DNA of 64,000 nucleotides from VXPQ01 sp964608315 (GCA_964608315.1 CAZSNF010000010.1:58675-122674); one strand, 5' to 3'; positions 52,515-62,735 are shown, counted from the first letter of the stretch. Translations and numbers: made by a program. Notes: a model not told the origin generated them from the letters alone.

Positions 52515-53372
52515 ATGCAACATTCCATCTATGACCTTACAGGACGGGTGGCTGTCGTCACCGGCGGATCGGGCGCGCTGGGCTCCGCCTGCTGCCGGAG
52601 CCTCGTTGAGGCAGGCGCCTCCGTGGTGGTTCTGGCCCGCAACAAGCAACGGGTAGAGGATGCGGCGCGGGCCCTTGAAGAAGCTGGCGCCGCAACCGCC
52701 GCGGGCATTCCGGCGGACGTACTCGAAAAAGATCAGCTCGCAGCGGCCCGCGACCTGATCCTGGAGCGCTTTGGACGGGTGGATATCCTCGTCAACGCCG
52801 CCGGAGGCAACATCAAGTCCGCTACGCTCAAGCCCGGAGACAGCATTTTCGACTTGCCGGAAACCGCATTCCGGCAAGTATTCGACCTGAACCTGATCGG
52901 CACCGTGCTCCCTACGCAGGTTTTCGGCGAGGTCATGGGGGCAATGCGAAAGAATGCCGAAAAAGAAGGCGAAAGCGCTCCATGCGCCGGTTCCATCGTC
53001 AATATTTCTTCCATGGCCGCCGCGCGTACGCTCACCCGGGTCGTGGGGTATTCCGCCGCCAAGGCCTCCGTAGAAAATTTCACCCGCTGGATGGCCGTGG
53101 AACTGGCCCGGCTATTCGGAGACGGACTCCGCGTGAACGCCATTGCGCCCGGATTCTTCATTGGAGAACAGAACCGGAATCTGCTCCTGAACGAAGACGG
53201 CTCCCTGACCAAACGGGGTCGGCAAATCATCGACCATACGCCCATGGGCCGCTTCGGCGAGGTGGACGAACTCGCGGGAACGCTCGTCTGGCTATGCAGC
53301 GACGCAGCGCGGTTCGTAACCGGCGTGGTCGTGCCCGTGGACGGAGGATTCGGCGCGTTCAGCGGGATATAA
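52515..53372 (+). CDS. Short-chain dehydrogenase, D-mannonate oxidoreductase-like
   Basis: 285 residues. SDR Rossmann motif VAVVTGGSGALGSACCRSLV, DILVNAAGGN, catalytic Ser-Tyr-Lys in GSIVNISSMAAARTLTRVVG and YSAAKASVENFTRW, and LRVNAIAPGFFIGEQNRNLL. The last segment, with FFIGEQNR and LLLNEDGSLT, is typical of the SDR mannonate/fructuronate oxidoreductases. That would place it in uronic-acid breakdown leading to 2-keto-3-deoxygluconate, which fits the KdgK-like gene 5 kb away. No mannonate dehydratase is in the window. Confidence 0.87.
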   Translation: MQHSIYDLTGRVAVVTGGSGALGSACCRSLVEAGASVVVLARNKQRVEDAARALEEAGAATAAGIPADVLEKDQLAAARDLILERFGRVDILVNAAGGNIKSATLKPGDSIFDLPETAFRQVFDLNLIGTVLPTQVFGEVMGAMRKNAEKEGESAPCAGSIVNISSMAAARTLTRVVGYSAAKASVENFTRWMAVELARLFGDGLRVNAIAPGFFIGEQNRNLLLNEDGSLTKRGRQIIDHTPMGRFGEVDELAGTLVWLCSDAARFVTGVVVPVDGGFGAFSGI

Positions 53373-53506
53373 CCGCCCAGTGCGGCGAGCGACAGCGTAC
53401 GACGGCTTGATATCGTCCGTATTGACGATCAACTGCGTACACTTGTCGGCGCAAGGCGCGGTTGCGCTACGCTTGCGCCTCTCCATAAACCCCGCGAGAC
53501 CCGGAC

Positions 53507-56026
53507 CTACATCTGCACTTCCTGCTGCATGTCCTGATCCATGCCGTCCCCGCCCCGCTCGTACTCTCCGCGACGCCGCTGCTGCTGCCGCCCGAAATTG
53601 TACGTCAGGGAAAGATTCACCTGGCGAGCATTGAAACTGCGCACCGACTCCTGATAGAACCGGGGCGTATCGCGCGTGATGTTGAACTGCATCATGTCGA
53701 ACGGATCGCGTATCTGAAGACTGAGGCTGGCCCGTTCGTTCAGCAACTGCTGACGCGCCCCGACGCTCACTCGCGAGAACGCGCCGATGCGGCCATTTTC
53801 GATATCCATGGGCGCCCGGTAAAACCAGGAAAGTTGAACCGACAGCCCCTCCCGAACGCTGAGCGTGGCGTTGGCGCGCGTAGACCAGCCCCAGGCGTCG
53901 TTGCCAAGGCCGCTCTCCACGTTGGACCCATCCGTCTGCATCCGAAAGGCATTAAAGCTGCCGAACGCATTCAGCCGATTCGACAGCCGCAACGTGCCGA
54001 TAGATTCGAATCCCCATGAACTGCTCGAATCGAAGTTGCGGAACGTCGTGATCGACACGCCCCGGTCGTTGATGAATTCGTACCACTGAATCCGGTTGTT
54101 CGTCCGGCGATAATACGGGGTAAGCGTGAGAGAAACGGGGCCTGCGAAATGAATGTAGCTCCCCTCCATCGAATGCGTGTATTCCGGTTCGAGATACGGA
54201 TTTCCCTCGCGGCGGGAAAACGGATCCAGATCATCGTTGAAGGGATTCAATCGCCAGGTGTTCGGACGACTGATGCGCTTGCTGTAACTGAACTTGATTT
54301 GCTTCCAGCCCGTTTCGGACCGAACCAGCTCCCAGGTCAGGAAAGCGCTCGGAAAGAAACTGTTGTAATCGTTCTCGTAACGCTCGTCCACCGTGGTCAG
54401 ATCGAACGTGGTCCGGGCCTGCTCGTAACGCAAACCAACCTGCGCGGCGAAAGGCCCCAATTCCTGTTGCACAATGCCGTACGCCGCCTGAATATTCTGC
54501 CGGTAATCAAAGGTGTTCGTCCTGCGCGCATCCACGAGATACGCATTCATGTCACGATCAAACGCAGAGACCTCGAATCGGCTGTCCAGCAAATCAATGG
54601 AGCCCCTGTATCCCGCCTCCATTTTGCCGCTGCCCAGCGGACGGGAATAATCCAGCTGCAAGGAACCCTCGCCCGTGTTTTCCGCCTGCATTGAACGCTG
54701 CATGAACGGATCTGTCGCAGCGCCAAGCGCCTCGAAGCGCAATCCATCTTCCGCATAACTGTTCTTGTCTTCCTCGTTCTCTCTTTCGTATCGCGCCTCG
54801 ATCTGCAATTCGTGGGTTCCCGGGGAAACAATTCGCGAAAACGTCAAGCGGTAATCCTGGTTCAGGTCCGTCCGCTCTCCAATGCGCGTACGGTCGTAGC
54901 TACCCATCAGCGTCTCGTTCGCGTCGAGCAGGCGATAAACGTTCAGGCCATCCTGATCCCCGCCTCGCCCGCTCAGCCTCGTAGCCAGCGACAACGTGTT
55001 TTTGTCGCTCATGCTGTAATCGACGCTGGCGCTGACGTTATGCGACTCGCCGACGCGATCGCCCCGGTCGTCTTCGTCGATCGTAAAGAGCGGATCGGCC
55101 ACGCGATTTTCCTGGAGACGATCCCCTTCCGAATTGCGCTGACCATGTCGGAACCCGTAATTCACGAACGAGGAAAACTTGCCCCGGATGAAATTCAGCG
55201 ACCCCCCGGCATTGTAACTCTCCTGCGTACCGCCCCCGGCCGTAAGGCTTCCGCCGAAACCGAGATTCTGGTCCTTGCGCAACACGATGTTCAGGATGCC
55301 GGACATGCCGTCGGGTTCGTATTTGGCGGACGGATTGGGTATGACTTCCACCCGATCCACTGTGCTCGCGGGCAGCCCTTGCAGGAAGGTGATGAGCGCT
55401 TCCCCCGTCATGGACGTAGGACGACCATTCAGGAGAATCGCCACATTCTGGTTCCCGCGCAGGCTGATGTTGCCGTCAATGTCTACCTCCACCGAGGGAA
55501 TTTCCTCCAGCACCTGACTGGCGTCGCCCCCGGCGGACACCAGTTGATCCTTCGTGTTGTACACCGTCCGGTCAATGCCGACTTCCATGAACTCCCGGCG
55601 CCCCTCGACCACTACTTCGTCGAGCATCTGCACATCGGTTTTCAATGCGATAACGCCCAGATCGGCGGTCCATGCCCCCGGCCGAAGCGCAATGCCCGAA
55701 ATCTCCTCCGTGAGATAACCCACGAAGTGAATCCGCGCATAATATCTTCCCGGCCGTAGCCCCTCGATCAAAAACGCTCCGTCGGCGTCGGTAATCGTTC
55801 CGGTGGCCAGCGACGAATCCCGTACGCTCCACAGGGCCACGGAGGCGGACGGAATGCTTTCGCCCGTCTCCGCGTCCGCGACGCTTCCGGAAATTTTCGT
55901 CGAGGGCATTTGTCCCGCAGGCCTTCCGCCTTGTCCCCGGTTGCCGAATTGCTGGGCGAACGCAGAATGGACAGGCGCGACGCCAAACAACAGGGCGGCG
56001 GCGATGAGCAATGTGGATCGTAGCAT
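53507..56026 (-). CDS. TonB-dependent-receptor-like outer membrane beta-barrel protein
   Basis: 839 residues from the ATG at 56026. Signal peptide (MLRSTLLIAAALLFGVAPVH), Gly-rich linker, a carboxypeptidase-regulatory-like domain (~30-115; ISGSVADAETGESIPSASVA, GLRPGRYYARIHFVGYLTEE), a plug-like segment (VSAGGDASQVLEEIPSVEVD, NVAILLNGRPTSMTGEALIT) and a beta-barrel ending in VNLSLTYNFGRQQQRRRGEY. This is the outer-membrane beta-barrel family 3 architecture common in Bacteroidota. The barrel does not end in Phe but in a Gln/Arg/Glu-rich tail. Ligand unknown. Confidence 0.9.
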   Translation of the reverse strand: MLRSTLLIAAALLFGVAPVHSAFAQQFGNRGQGGRPAGQMPSTKISGSVADAETGESIPSASVALWSVRDSSLATGTITDADGAFLIEGLRPGRYYARIHFVGYLTEEISGIALRPGAWTADLGVIALKTDVQMLDEVVVEGRREFMEVGIDRTVYNTKDQLVSAGGDASQVLEEIPSVEVDIDGNISLRGNQNVAILLNGRPTSMTGEALITFLQGLPASTVDRVEVIPNPSAKYEPDGMSGILNIVLRKDQNLGFGGSLTAGGGTQESYNAGGSLNFIRGKFSSFVNYGFRHGQRNSEGDRLQENRVADPLFTIDEDDRGDRVGESHNVSASVDYSMSDKNTLSLATRLSGRGGDQDGLNVYRLLDANETLMGSYDRTRIGERTDLNQDYRLTFSRIVSPGTHELQIEARYERENEEDKNSYAEDGLRFEALGAATDPFMQRSMQAENTGEGSLQLDYSRPLGSGKMEAGYRGSIDLLDSRFEVSAFDRDMNAYLVDARRTNTFDYRQNIQAAYGIVQQELGPFAAQVGLRYEQARTTFDLTTVDERYENDYNSFFPSAFLTWELVRSETGWKQIKFSYSKRISRPNTWRLNPFNDDLDPFSRREGNPYLEPEYTHSMEGSYIHFAGPVSLTLTPYYRRTNNRIQWYEFINDRGVSITTFRNFDSSSSWGFESIGTLRLSNRLNAFGSFNAFRMQTDGSNVESGLGNDAWGWSTRANATLSVREGLSVQLSWFYRAPMDIENGRIGAFSRVSVGARQQLLNERASLSLQIRDPFDMMQFNITRDTPRFYQESVRSFNARQVNLSLTYNFGRQQQRRRGEYERGGDGMDQDMQQEVQM

Positions 56027-56201
56027 AACGGCGACAATACTTTCGGGAACGAGAGGAACGAGCGAGACAGGGCCTTGCCCGGCGACATGCGTATAAGACC
56101 TGCGGAACGGGCGTTTCATTCCATGATCATTCCACGGCGCATCCAGAATACACTTTTACGATCCAGGGGAAAGTTTGTTGCCCGAACGCACTTGCCGGAA
56201 T

Positions 56202-56239
56202 AAAAAACTGGCGAGACGCGCACTTGCGCGCCTCGCCAG
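56202..56239 (-). terminator. Rho-independent terminator
   Basis: Read leftwards, a hairpin with arms CTGGCGAGGCGCGC and GCGCGTCTCGCCAG (one mismatch pair) and a 4-nt loop is followed by six T. It lies 60 bp past the stop of the leftward lipoprotein gene at 56300 and would end that transcript. Confidence 0.85.
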
Positions 56240-56299
56240 AATCCCGCAGGCGATCAGACTCGAGCCGGGACCGCCGTCAACAACCCCGGCGACCGCCTG

Positions 56300-57097
56300 T
56301 CAACGACGCCGCAGATACTTGCCGAGGGAAGAGCCGGAAGTGGACATATCTTGTCCTTCCGGATCCTCTTCCAGATCAACCAACTCTCCCGCTTCCGGAG
56401 CAATCTCTACTGGAACAGAACATATCGTACCGGAAGTGCCGCCCTCTACGACAAAAGGAGACTCTTCCGTTGATTCAGGGAAAGGAGAGAGACCAAGAAG
56501 CGGGATCTTGATAGATTCATCCGTAGATAAAGCGACGTCGCATGCGCCGGAGCGACCAGCCGTTTCCCAGACCAACTCGCCTGTCATCGCGCTCTTCCGC
56601 GTAAAGACGAAGGCTATCGACGTATCGGTTTCCAGCGTTTCGAGCGAAAACGAGCCGAACTCGCGAACGCCATAATAAATATCCATCTCGAAGGTCGCGT
56701 TATCGACGGTCGCTATGCAGTCCGTAGCAAACTGCGAAATGTCGTAATCCAGCGTAAGGCTATTGCTGTCTCCTTCAGAAAGAACGGGCCGGGCCTTGCC
56801 TCCGATAGCGGCCGTGCCGCCCCCGGAACACGCATAGGTCGTATCTATCCGTATTGCGTCGCTCCCGTCTCCCATCGGCGCGCCCCCTGAACCGGTCGGG
56901 TCGACGTCCGGGCCGGCCTCTTCCGTCTCGTTAATCGAGAGGGCGCCCCGAAAATTGGAAACGAGAATAGACAGAAGCGCATCGGCCTCCTGCTCGGTCA
57001 GTACGTCGCCGGCGTCTCCGGAATCGGTGCTGTCGCAAGCGGACAGCGCCAAAAACAGAACCAGCGTACAAGCAAGTATTCCATAACGAGATAACAT
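56300..57097 (-). CDS. Secreted lipoprotein of unknown function
   Basis: 265 residues. Lipobox TLVLFLALSAC. The mature part is acidic and rich in Ser, Thr, Asp and Gly with no domain I can name; it includes SLTLDYDISQFATDCIATVD and DIYYGVREFGSFSLETLETD, a beta-rich pattern, and four Cys that could form disulfides. A strong terminator follows. It is divergent from the shikimate-dehydrogenase-like gene across a 159-bp promoter region. Confidence 0.75.
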   Translation of the reverse strand: MLSRYGILACTLVLFLALSACDSTDSGDAGDVLTEQEADALLSILVSNFRGALSINETEEAGPDVDPTGSGGAPMGDGSDAIRIDTTYACSGGGTAAIGGKARPVLSEGDSNSLTLDYDISQFATDCIATVDNATFEMDIYYGVREFGSFSLETLETDTSIAFVFTRKSAMTGELVWETAGRSGACDVALSTDESIKIPLLGLSPFPESTEESPFVVEGGTSGTICSVPVEIAPEAGELVDLEEDPEGQDMSTSGSSLGKYLRRR

Positions 57098-57256
57098 GGC
57101 GATCCTCCAAGGGATTTTGTTGTGCGGGATGCTATGCGTAAATCAGTGCAAACACTGTGCCATAAATTCTCGTATTGGATGGCTATCCGCGCTGGAAAGT
57201 GCAGAAAGGCTGCGGTATATTAGCGCTCCGCGCGGCTTTTCCTCTTGAAAAAACCC

Positions 57257-58225
57257 ATGTCCCCAACGCGCTTTCGACCTGCAACGGCCCCCACCCTGTA
57301 TTTCATCGGGGTAACCACCGGACAGTCTTCCATCGTGCCCATTTTCCCGAAATGGGCCAAACGCCTTGGCCTGAAAAATACGCGCCTTGCGGGCGTGGAC
57401 ATTCCGATCGGCGCAGGCCCGGATACCTATCGGGACATCGTGCGCTTCATCAAACACGACCCGCTCTCTATGGGCGCTCTGATCACCACCCACAAGATCG
57501 ACCTGCTTGCGGCAAGCCGGGACTTGTTCGACGGACTGGACCCGTATGCGCGCTTGCTCGGGGAAATTTCCTGCATTTCCAAGCAGGGCGATAAACTCCT
57601 CGGCCACGCCAAAGACGCAGAAACGGGCCAGCGGGCGCTCCATGCGTTTCTCCCGGATGGATACTGGAAGGAAACCGGAGCCGAGGCGCTTTTCCTTGGG
57701 GCAGGCGGCGCAACGGTAGCCACCACCAGTTTATTGCTGACCGCGCCGCGCAACGAACAGCCGGTGCGCATTACAATAACGGACATCGACAAGGAACGGA
57801 TACGCAGCATCCGGGCCGTGCACGAACAGGTGGAGCGGTACGACAATGTGCGCTATCTGCAAGTCCGCAACGCTGCCGACAGCGATGCGGCCTTGCGCAG
57901 CCTCCCTGATCGTTCAGTGGTTATAAACGGTACGGGCATGGGCAAGGATCGCCCCGGCTCGCCCGTGTCCGACCAGGCTGTCTTTCCAGAGAACGGCTAT
58001 GCCTGGGATTACAATTACCGGGGCGACTTTACCTTCCTGAAACAGGCGGAAGCCTGCCGCCGGGGCGTCAAGATTGTGGATGGCTGGGCGTATTTTTTGT
58101 ACGGGTGGACCAGCATCGTCGCCGAAGTGTTCGGAATTTCCATCCCGGAACAAGGCCCGGAATTCGAAGCGCTCTCAGAAATCGCCGAAGCGTATCGGCG
58201 CAGGCGACCTGCTGGACAGGCATAG
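57257..58225 (+). CDS. Shikimate/quinate dehydrogenase-like protein
   Basis: 322 residues from the ATG at 57257 (the open frame can begin at a TTG 12 bp earlier). Substrate-domain motifs: TLYFIGVTTGQSSIVPIFPK, RFIKHDPLSMGALITTHKID with the catalytic Lys position, then the NADP domain EALFLGAGGATVATTSLLLT, VVINGTGMGKDRPGSP, and VDGWAYFLYGWTSIVAEVFG. The AroE family normally has N-P-x-K-x-x-V and a D/Q pair; here T-H-K-I-D deviates, so it is likely a relative with another substrate (quinate or a sugar-acid). Confidence 0.78.
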   Translation: MSPTRFRPATAPTLYFIGVTTGQSSIVPIFPKWAKRLGLKNTRLAGVDIPIGAGPDTYRDIVRFIKHDPLSMGALITTHKIDLLAASRDLFDGLDPYARLLGEISCISKQGDKLLGHAKDAETGQRALHAFLPDGYWKETGAEALFLGAGGATVATTSLLLTAPRNEQPVRITITDIDKERIRSIRAVHEQVERYDNVRYLQVRNAADSDAALRSLPDRSVVINGTGMGKDRPGSPVSDQAVFPENGYAWDYNYRGDFTFLKQAEACRRGVKIVDGWAYFLYGWTSIVAEVFGISIPEQGPEFEALSEIAEAYRRRRPAGQA

Positions 58226-58313
58226 CCAACGGGCAAAACCGCCCATACCCGGCATTGACGACAGGGCAGGCAAGCGCTCCGCATCGCCGACGCGCCGAAA
58301 CGTACGCGATTCT

Positions 58314-59342
58314 CTATCGCTCCACGCGACCGGAACCGGACCCCTTCGCCAGCTTTTCGACTTCCTGCGCCGAAACAAGGTTGAAATCGCCAGGAATCGT
58401 TTGCTTGAGGCAGGAGGCCGCTACGGCAAACTCCAGGGCCTCCCGGGAATTGTCCTTCGTGAGCAAACCGGCGATCAGACCCGCTGCAAACGCATCCCCG
58501 CCGCCCACGCGATCCACCAGATGGATTTCGTACCGGGTGGAGCGTTGCGGGACGCGGCAGGCCCCGTCGTCGTGCAACAACGCGCTCCATCCGTTCATGG
58601 ACGCCGAAAAGCTCTCGCGCAACGTAATGGCCACGGCGCGAAACCCGTACTCTTTTTTGAGCTGCCGGGCAAGACTGAAATACGCCTCTTCATCCAGTTC
58701 CGCCGCTTCCACGTCGGACGCGCCCGCCCGGAAACCGAGGCTGCGTTCGGCGTCTTCCTCGTTCGCAATGCATACGTCTACATACTGCATAAGGGGCCCC
58801 ATTACGGACTGCGCTTCTTTTTCCGTCCACAACCTGGCCCGAAAATTCAGATCGCAACTGACGGAGACGCCCGCGCGGCGGGCGGCAAGGCAAACTTCCT
58901 CGAGCATGCGGCGCGGGGTCTCGCCAAGCGCCGGGGTAATGCCGGTCCAGTGGAACCACGCAGCGCCGTCGAATACGGCGTCCAGATCAACCTCTTCGGG
59001 CGCCAGCGTCGTTACGGCGCTCCCTGCACGGTCGTAGATGACCTTGGACCCTCGCTGGCTCGCTCCCGTTTCGAGGAAATAGACGCCAAGGCGATCGCCC
59101 CCGCGCACGACGAACCGATCGGATACGCCGTAGCGCCGCAATTCGTTGACACACGCTTGCCCAATCTCGTGCCGGGGAATTTTGGACAAGAAAAAACTGT
59201 CGAATCCGAAGCCTGCCAGCGCAACGGCCACATTGGCCTCCCCGCCCCCAAAGGATACGTTTAGAGATGGCGTTTGCGCCAGGCGCCTGTGCCCCGGCGG
59301 CGATAGCCGGAGCATGATTTCGCCGAACGTAACGACTTTCAT
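58314..59342 (-). CDS. PfkB carbohydrate kinase, 2-keto-3-deoxygluconate kinase-like
   Basis: 342 residues from the ATG at 59342. VVTFGEIMLRLSPPGHRRLA, FGGGEANVAVALAGFGFDSF (PfkB N-signature), VSCDLNFRARLWTEKEAQSV, and the ATP/catalytic motif HLVDRVGGGDAFAAGLIAGL with the Asp base in GGGDAF. The KdgK subgroup is suggested by the length, the LNFRARLW segment and the sugar-acid neighbours. It phosphorylates 2-keto-3-deoxygluconate in the Entner-Doudoroff-like uronate route. It is convergent with the AroE-like gene. Confidence 0.88.
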   Translation of the reverse strand: MKVVTFGEIMLRLSPPGHRRLAQTPSLNVSFGGGEANVAVALAGFGFDSFFLSKIPRHEIGQACVNELRRYGVSDRFVVRGGDRLGVYFLETGASQRGSKVIYDRAGSAVTTLAPEEVDLDAVFDGAAWFHWTGITPALGETPRRMLEEVCLAARRAGVSVSCDLNFRARLWTEKEAQSVMGPLMQYVDVCIANEEDAERSLGFRAGASDVEAAELDEEAYFSLARQLKKEYGFRAVAITLRESFSASMNGWSALLHDDGACRVPQRSTRYEIHLVDRVGGGDAFAAGLIAGLLTKDNSREALEFAVAASCLKQTIPGDFNLVSAQEVEKLAKGSGSGRVER

Positions 59343-59379
59343 GGCAAAGGATACGCGCCCGCCCGGACGCATTGCTCGC

Positions 59380-60174
59380 TTATTCCAGTTCCCGAACCCA
59401 GATATTCCGGAAACGCACTGGATGGTCGTGATCCTGCAAGGAAATCGGCAGCCGATCAGGATGCGCCTCGTACGGCGGACGCGACCGATGTCCCGAAGGC
59501 CCTGTCATTTCCTCATGATTCTGCACGAGTACGCCGTTATGGAACACGGTTACGTACGCCGGAGAAACCAGCGCACCGCCTTCGTCGAAACGGGGCCTGC
59601 GAAACACAATGTCATAGACATTCCATTCGCCCGGCGCGCTCATCGCGTTGACGAGCGGCGGATACTGGCCATAGAGCGCAGCGGCCTGCCCATCGGGGTA
59701 CGTATCATTCTCATAGGAATCCAGCACCTGCACTTCATACGCATTCATCAGGAACACGCCGCTGTTGCCGCGATCCTGATCCTCGCCGTCGGGCGGCGAA
59801 GGCGCAGACCACTCGACATGGAGTTGCACGTCGCCGAATCCCTGTTTGGTGCGAACGCCCCCGGTCCGGGGTACGACTTCAAAATACCCGTCGGTCACCT
59901 TCCAGCCCGCCGGGTCGCCATTGAAATGCTCCCAGCCGGACAATCCGTCCGAAGCGTCCCCGAAAAGAACAATCGCGTCGGACGGGGGCTGTCCGACCAT
60001 GTTCTCTGTGCTCGCCGTTGCCGGAGAGACGACCATGGGGCGGGGGCGTTCCCGGTCGTGTACGTCCCAATCCGCCGGAGTGCGGCTCCCCTGGCCCTCG
60101 GAATCCTGGGCAAGCGCAGGCGACGCAGCGAAAAGAACGGCAGCGATAAAAGGCATGATGCGTTTCATGATCAA
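59380..60174 (-). CDS. Secreted DUF1080 (3-keto-disaccharide hydrolase-like) protein
   Basis: 264 residues. Signal peptide (MKRIMPFIAAVLFAASPALA). The DUF1080 lectin-like fold is recognised from IVLFGDASDGLSGWEHFNGD, WKVTDGYFEVVPRTGGVRTK, FGDVQLHVEWSAPSPPDGED, GNSGVFLMNAYEVQVLDSYE, and FRNIWVRELE at the end. Members cleave 3-keto sugars or bind glycans. Its first ATG overlaps the upstream receptor stop (ATGA), so it is translationally coupled to the outer-membrane receptor, suggesting joint glycan use. Confidence 0.88.
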   Translation of the reverse strand: MIMKRIMPFIAAVLFAASPALAQDSEGQGSRTPADWDVHDRERPRPMVVSPATASTENMVGQPPSDAIVLFGDASDGLSGWEHFNGDPAGWKVTDGYFEVVPRTGGVRTKQGFGDVQLHVEWSAPSPPDGEDQDRGNSGVFLMNAYEVQVLDSYENDTYPDGQAAALYGQYPPLVNAMSAPGEWNVYDIVFRRPRFDEGGALVSPAYVTVFHNGVLVQNHEEMTGPSGHRSRPPYEAHPDRLPISLQDHDHPVRFRNIWVRELE

Positions 60175-62186
60175 GGAAGTATGTGAAGTTGTAATCCGAC
60201 CAGGAAGGCCCGGCCGGGCGCAGGTTCGTAGTAACGGCCTCCGAATGCGTTGATCGAAACGGAGCCGCTATATCGGGCGTCCAGCACATTGCGCACCTCG
60301 ACGAACGGCATGATGCGCACCGAACCGGCGGTAACTCCCTCGTGCCCAAGCGACGCGTCGAAAACAACGTATCCGTCGTTCACAGCCGTATTGGCATCGT
60401 TCGTAAAATACTCGCTTACGGCTTCCGCTTCCACTGTAACCCGAAAATCCTGCTGCCGGGTCTGTACGCGCCCGAAAAAACGCCGCTCGGGAACGCCCGG
60501 CAACAGGTTGCCTTTCAATTCTGCTTCCTGGAAAACCAGACGGCTTGCGGTTGCCGCCAAAGCCGCCTCCCAGTGAGAAGACGGAATCCATTGCAAGGCG
60601 ACCTCCAGGCCCCGGTGCGTATTTTCGCCCGCATTGCGGAAAAAGTCCCGTCCCGGTTCGTTCTCGAAGGAAATCAGGCGCCCGTCCACATTCATGGAAA
60701 AAAGGGCGGCGTCCACGAACAGGCGCGGCCCCAGCGCACCGCGCAAACCCGCTTCCGCGCCTCTTGTAACCTGCGGATCGAGGGAGGGATTGAATCCGCC
60801 GGTCAGGTCCGGTCGATTGACCAGCTCCGTGGTCGTGGGCGTTTCGAACGCCGTGCCATAGTTCGCAAACAGCAACCATCCGTCGCCTCGCCAGGATACG
60901 CCCAGCATGGGGCTCCAGGCGCTGAACAGGCGGCTGCCGGACTGGTCGCCATTGGCAAGCAAACGATCATCCATGGCGAACCGCACCGTCCCGTAGCGCA
61001 ACCCGCCCATAATCTGCATCTGCCGGACAAGCTGGAAACCACCATACGCAAAAGCCCCTGCGGATGTTACGTCCTCCACCTGGTCCAGGAAGATATTGTC
61101 GCCAGGCGCGCCATCCGAATTATTGAAATTTTTGCGAATATCATGCTGGATCGCTCCATCGCCCCCGATTCCCCACTGAATCCGTCCCCGATCTTGCCGC
61201 AGCGCAACGCGGGCGCCGCCTGCCGTCCGGCCCAGATCGATATACGCAAAGGACAACGGATTGTCGAGCTTCCGCCGGACGCCATAACCGGTTATGCGGA
61301 GCGTTCCGGAATCGACCGCTCGCTCGAAAGCAATGCCCGTCTGGGCATGAAGGCTCTCTTTGCCCGCGCGCGCGTCCACAAAGGCCGGACGCGCCATAGT
61401 GGGGTCCGCCTCGAATTGTTCGCGCGTAAGGGAACCGGGATGCTCGGTGTCCTGCAAGGCCAACGCGCCCAGCAGGCGAAGATGCGAAAAGACTCCGGCG
61501 CGAAACCGGACAGAGGCGCCGGCGCGGCGACGAACGCCCGCAGACCAGGCCCTGTACCCTTCCTGACTATGATTCGAGGCGTAAAATTGCATGGAATGCG
61601 CCCCGAACGGCGCCTGCCCTTCAACCAGTATCCGCCGCTGCCCGAACGAACCGGCAAGCGCCTGCGCACGGAACCGAAGCGCTTCGGGTTCGTCGTCGCT
61701 GGCGAGAAAAAGCACGGCCCCCGACCCGTTTCCCCAAAACAGGGCCGCCGGGCTGCGAAGGAGTTCCGTCCGTCGCAACACCGCGGACTCCACTACGTCC
61801 AGCACGGTTTGGCCATCCGGCATGGTGAGCGGAATGCCGTCGAGCACGACCTGCATGCCCCGCACTCCGAACTGGGCGCGCGCGCCCATGCCACGCACCG
61901 AAATACGCTCTCCAAGCGCAAAATGCCCCTGGTCGTTAACCCACGCGCCGGGGAGCGAACGCAACACGCGCTCCATGGAAAGCGCAGCGCGCGGCAAGGC
62001 GTCCGGAGCATGCGCCTCCACCGCAAGGGCATAGGGCGCCGACGCTGCGTTCGCCGTACCCCGCACGGCTTCCACCGTCCATTCCGGCAAGGACCGTCCG
62101 GGAAAAACCGACAACGTATCCTGGGCGGAAACCCACCCAGGAACCAGTAAGAAAACCGTCGCCAAACCGCGTCGAACGAGCGACAT
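60171..62186 (-). CDS. TonB-dependent outer membrane receptor
   Basis: 671 residues from the ATG at 62186. Signal peptide (LVRRGLATVFLLVPGWVSAQ), plug domain (LRSLPGAWVNDQGHFALGER, ISVRGMGARAQFGVRGMQVV, LDGIPLTMPDGQTVLDVVES), then a beta-barrel with many aromatic-ended strands (WGIGGDGAIQHDIRKNF, WLLFANYGTAFETPTTTELV) and a C-terminus GRAFLVGLQLHILP. It imports a ligand using TonB energy; the FETPTTTEL region resembles siderophore or cobalamin receptors, but the DUF1080 partner suggests a sugar. Confidence 0.9.
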   Translation of the reverse strand: MSLVRRGLATVFLLVPGWVSAQDTLSVFPGRSLPEWTVEAVRGTANAASAPYALAVEAHAPDALPRAALSMERVLRSLPGAWVNDQGHFALGERISVRGMGARAQFGVRGMQVVLDGIPLTMPDGQTVLDVVESAVLRRTELLRSPAALFWGNGSGAVLFLASDDEPEALRFRAQALAGSFGQRRILVEGQAPFGAHSMQFYASNHSQEGYRAWSAGVRRRAGASVRFRAGVFSHLRLLGALALQDTEHPGSLTREQFEADPTMARPAFVDARAGKESLHAQTGIAFERAVDSGTLRITGYGVRRKLDNPLSFAYIDLGRTAGGARVALRQDRGRIQWGIGGDGAIQHDIRKNFNNSDGAPGDNIFLDQVEDVTSAGAFAYGGFQLVRQMQIMGGLRYGTVRFAMDDRLLANGDQSGSRLFSAWSPMLGVSWRGDGWLLFANYGTAFETPTTTELVNRPDLTGGFNPSLDPQVTRGAEAGLRGALGPRLFVDAALFSMNVDGRLISFENEPGRDFFRNAGENTHRGLEVALQWIPSSHWEAALAATASRLVFQEAELKGNLLPGVPERRFFGRVQTRQQDFRVTVEAEAVSEYFTNDANTAVNDGYVVFDASLGHEGVTAGSVRIMPFVEVRNVLDARYSGSVSINAFGGRYYEPAPGRAFLVGLQLHILP

Positions 62187-62377
62187 AACGCACATCGTAT
62201 GGAGTACAGAAGAGCGTATGCAGCCAGACTGACCGCAGTCGAACGGAATTCGACCCGCATGAACGCCCGAATCTTTCCCGAAAACAGGCGGCTTGCGCCG
62301 CATATCCACAAGAAACAGGAAAAATCCAGCCGGCAGGCCAAGTGCGGTCAACCGTTACCGAAATGCCCGGAAGCAGA

Positions 62378-62590
62378 TCAGCCGTCCGTACGCTTTACGC
62401 TCATGGCGCTGAGTCCTTTGGGCGTCTGCTCCACATCGTACTCCACTTCTTCGCCGTCTCGAAGTCCTTCGTCGTACCCGAGTCCGGATACATTATTGCG
62501 ATGAACAAATACGTCTTTACTACCGTCGTCCGGCGCGATAAAACCAAAACCTTTATCGGCGCTAAACCACTTTACTTTTCCCCGGGGCAT
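62378..62590 (-). CDS. Cold-shock domain protein
   Basis: 70 residues from the ATG at 62590. Cold-shock OB fold: MPRGKVKWFSADKGFGFIAP with RNP1 (KGFGFI) and KDVFVHRNNVSGLG with RNP2 (VFVH). The C-terminus GEEVEYDVEQTPKGLSAMSV is standard. It binds single-stranded RNA and DNA as an RNA chaperone. Confidence 0.95.
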   Translation of the reverse strand: MPRGKVKWFSADKGFGFIAPDDGSKDVFVHRNNVSGLGYDEGLRDGEEVEYDVEQTPKGLSAMSVKRTDG

Positions 62591-62735
62591 GTTTTTTCCG
62601 TGTTCTGATGGCGCCGCAACCTGCATATCCCTGCGCGCTACGCGCAAATACGATATCTGCAGTATCGCGGCAAAGTAAAACGATGGGCTGTGTACCCCGT
62701 TACAGAACAGGGGTTTCCTGCGAAGCCATATTTAA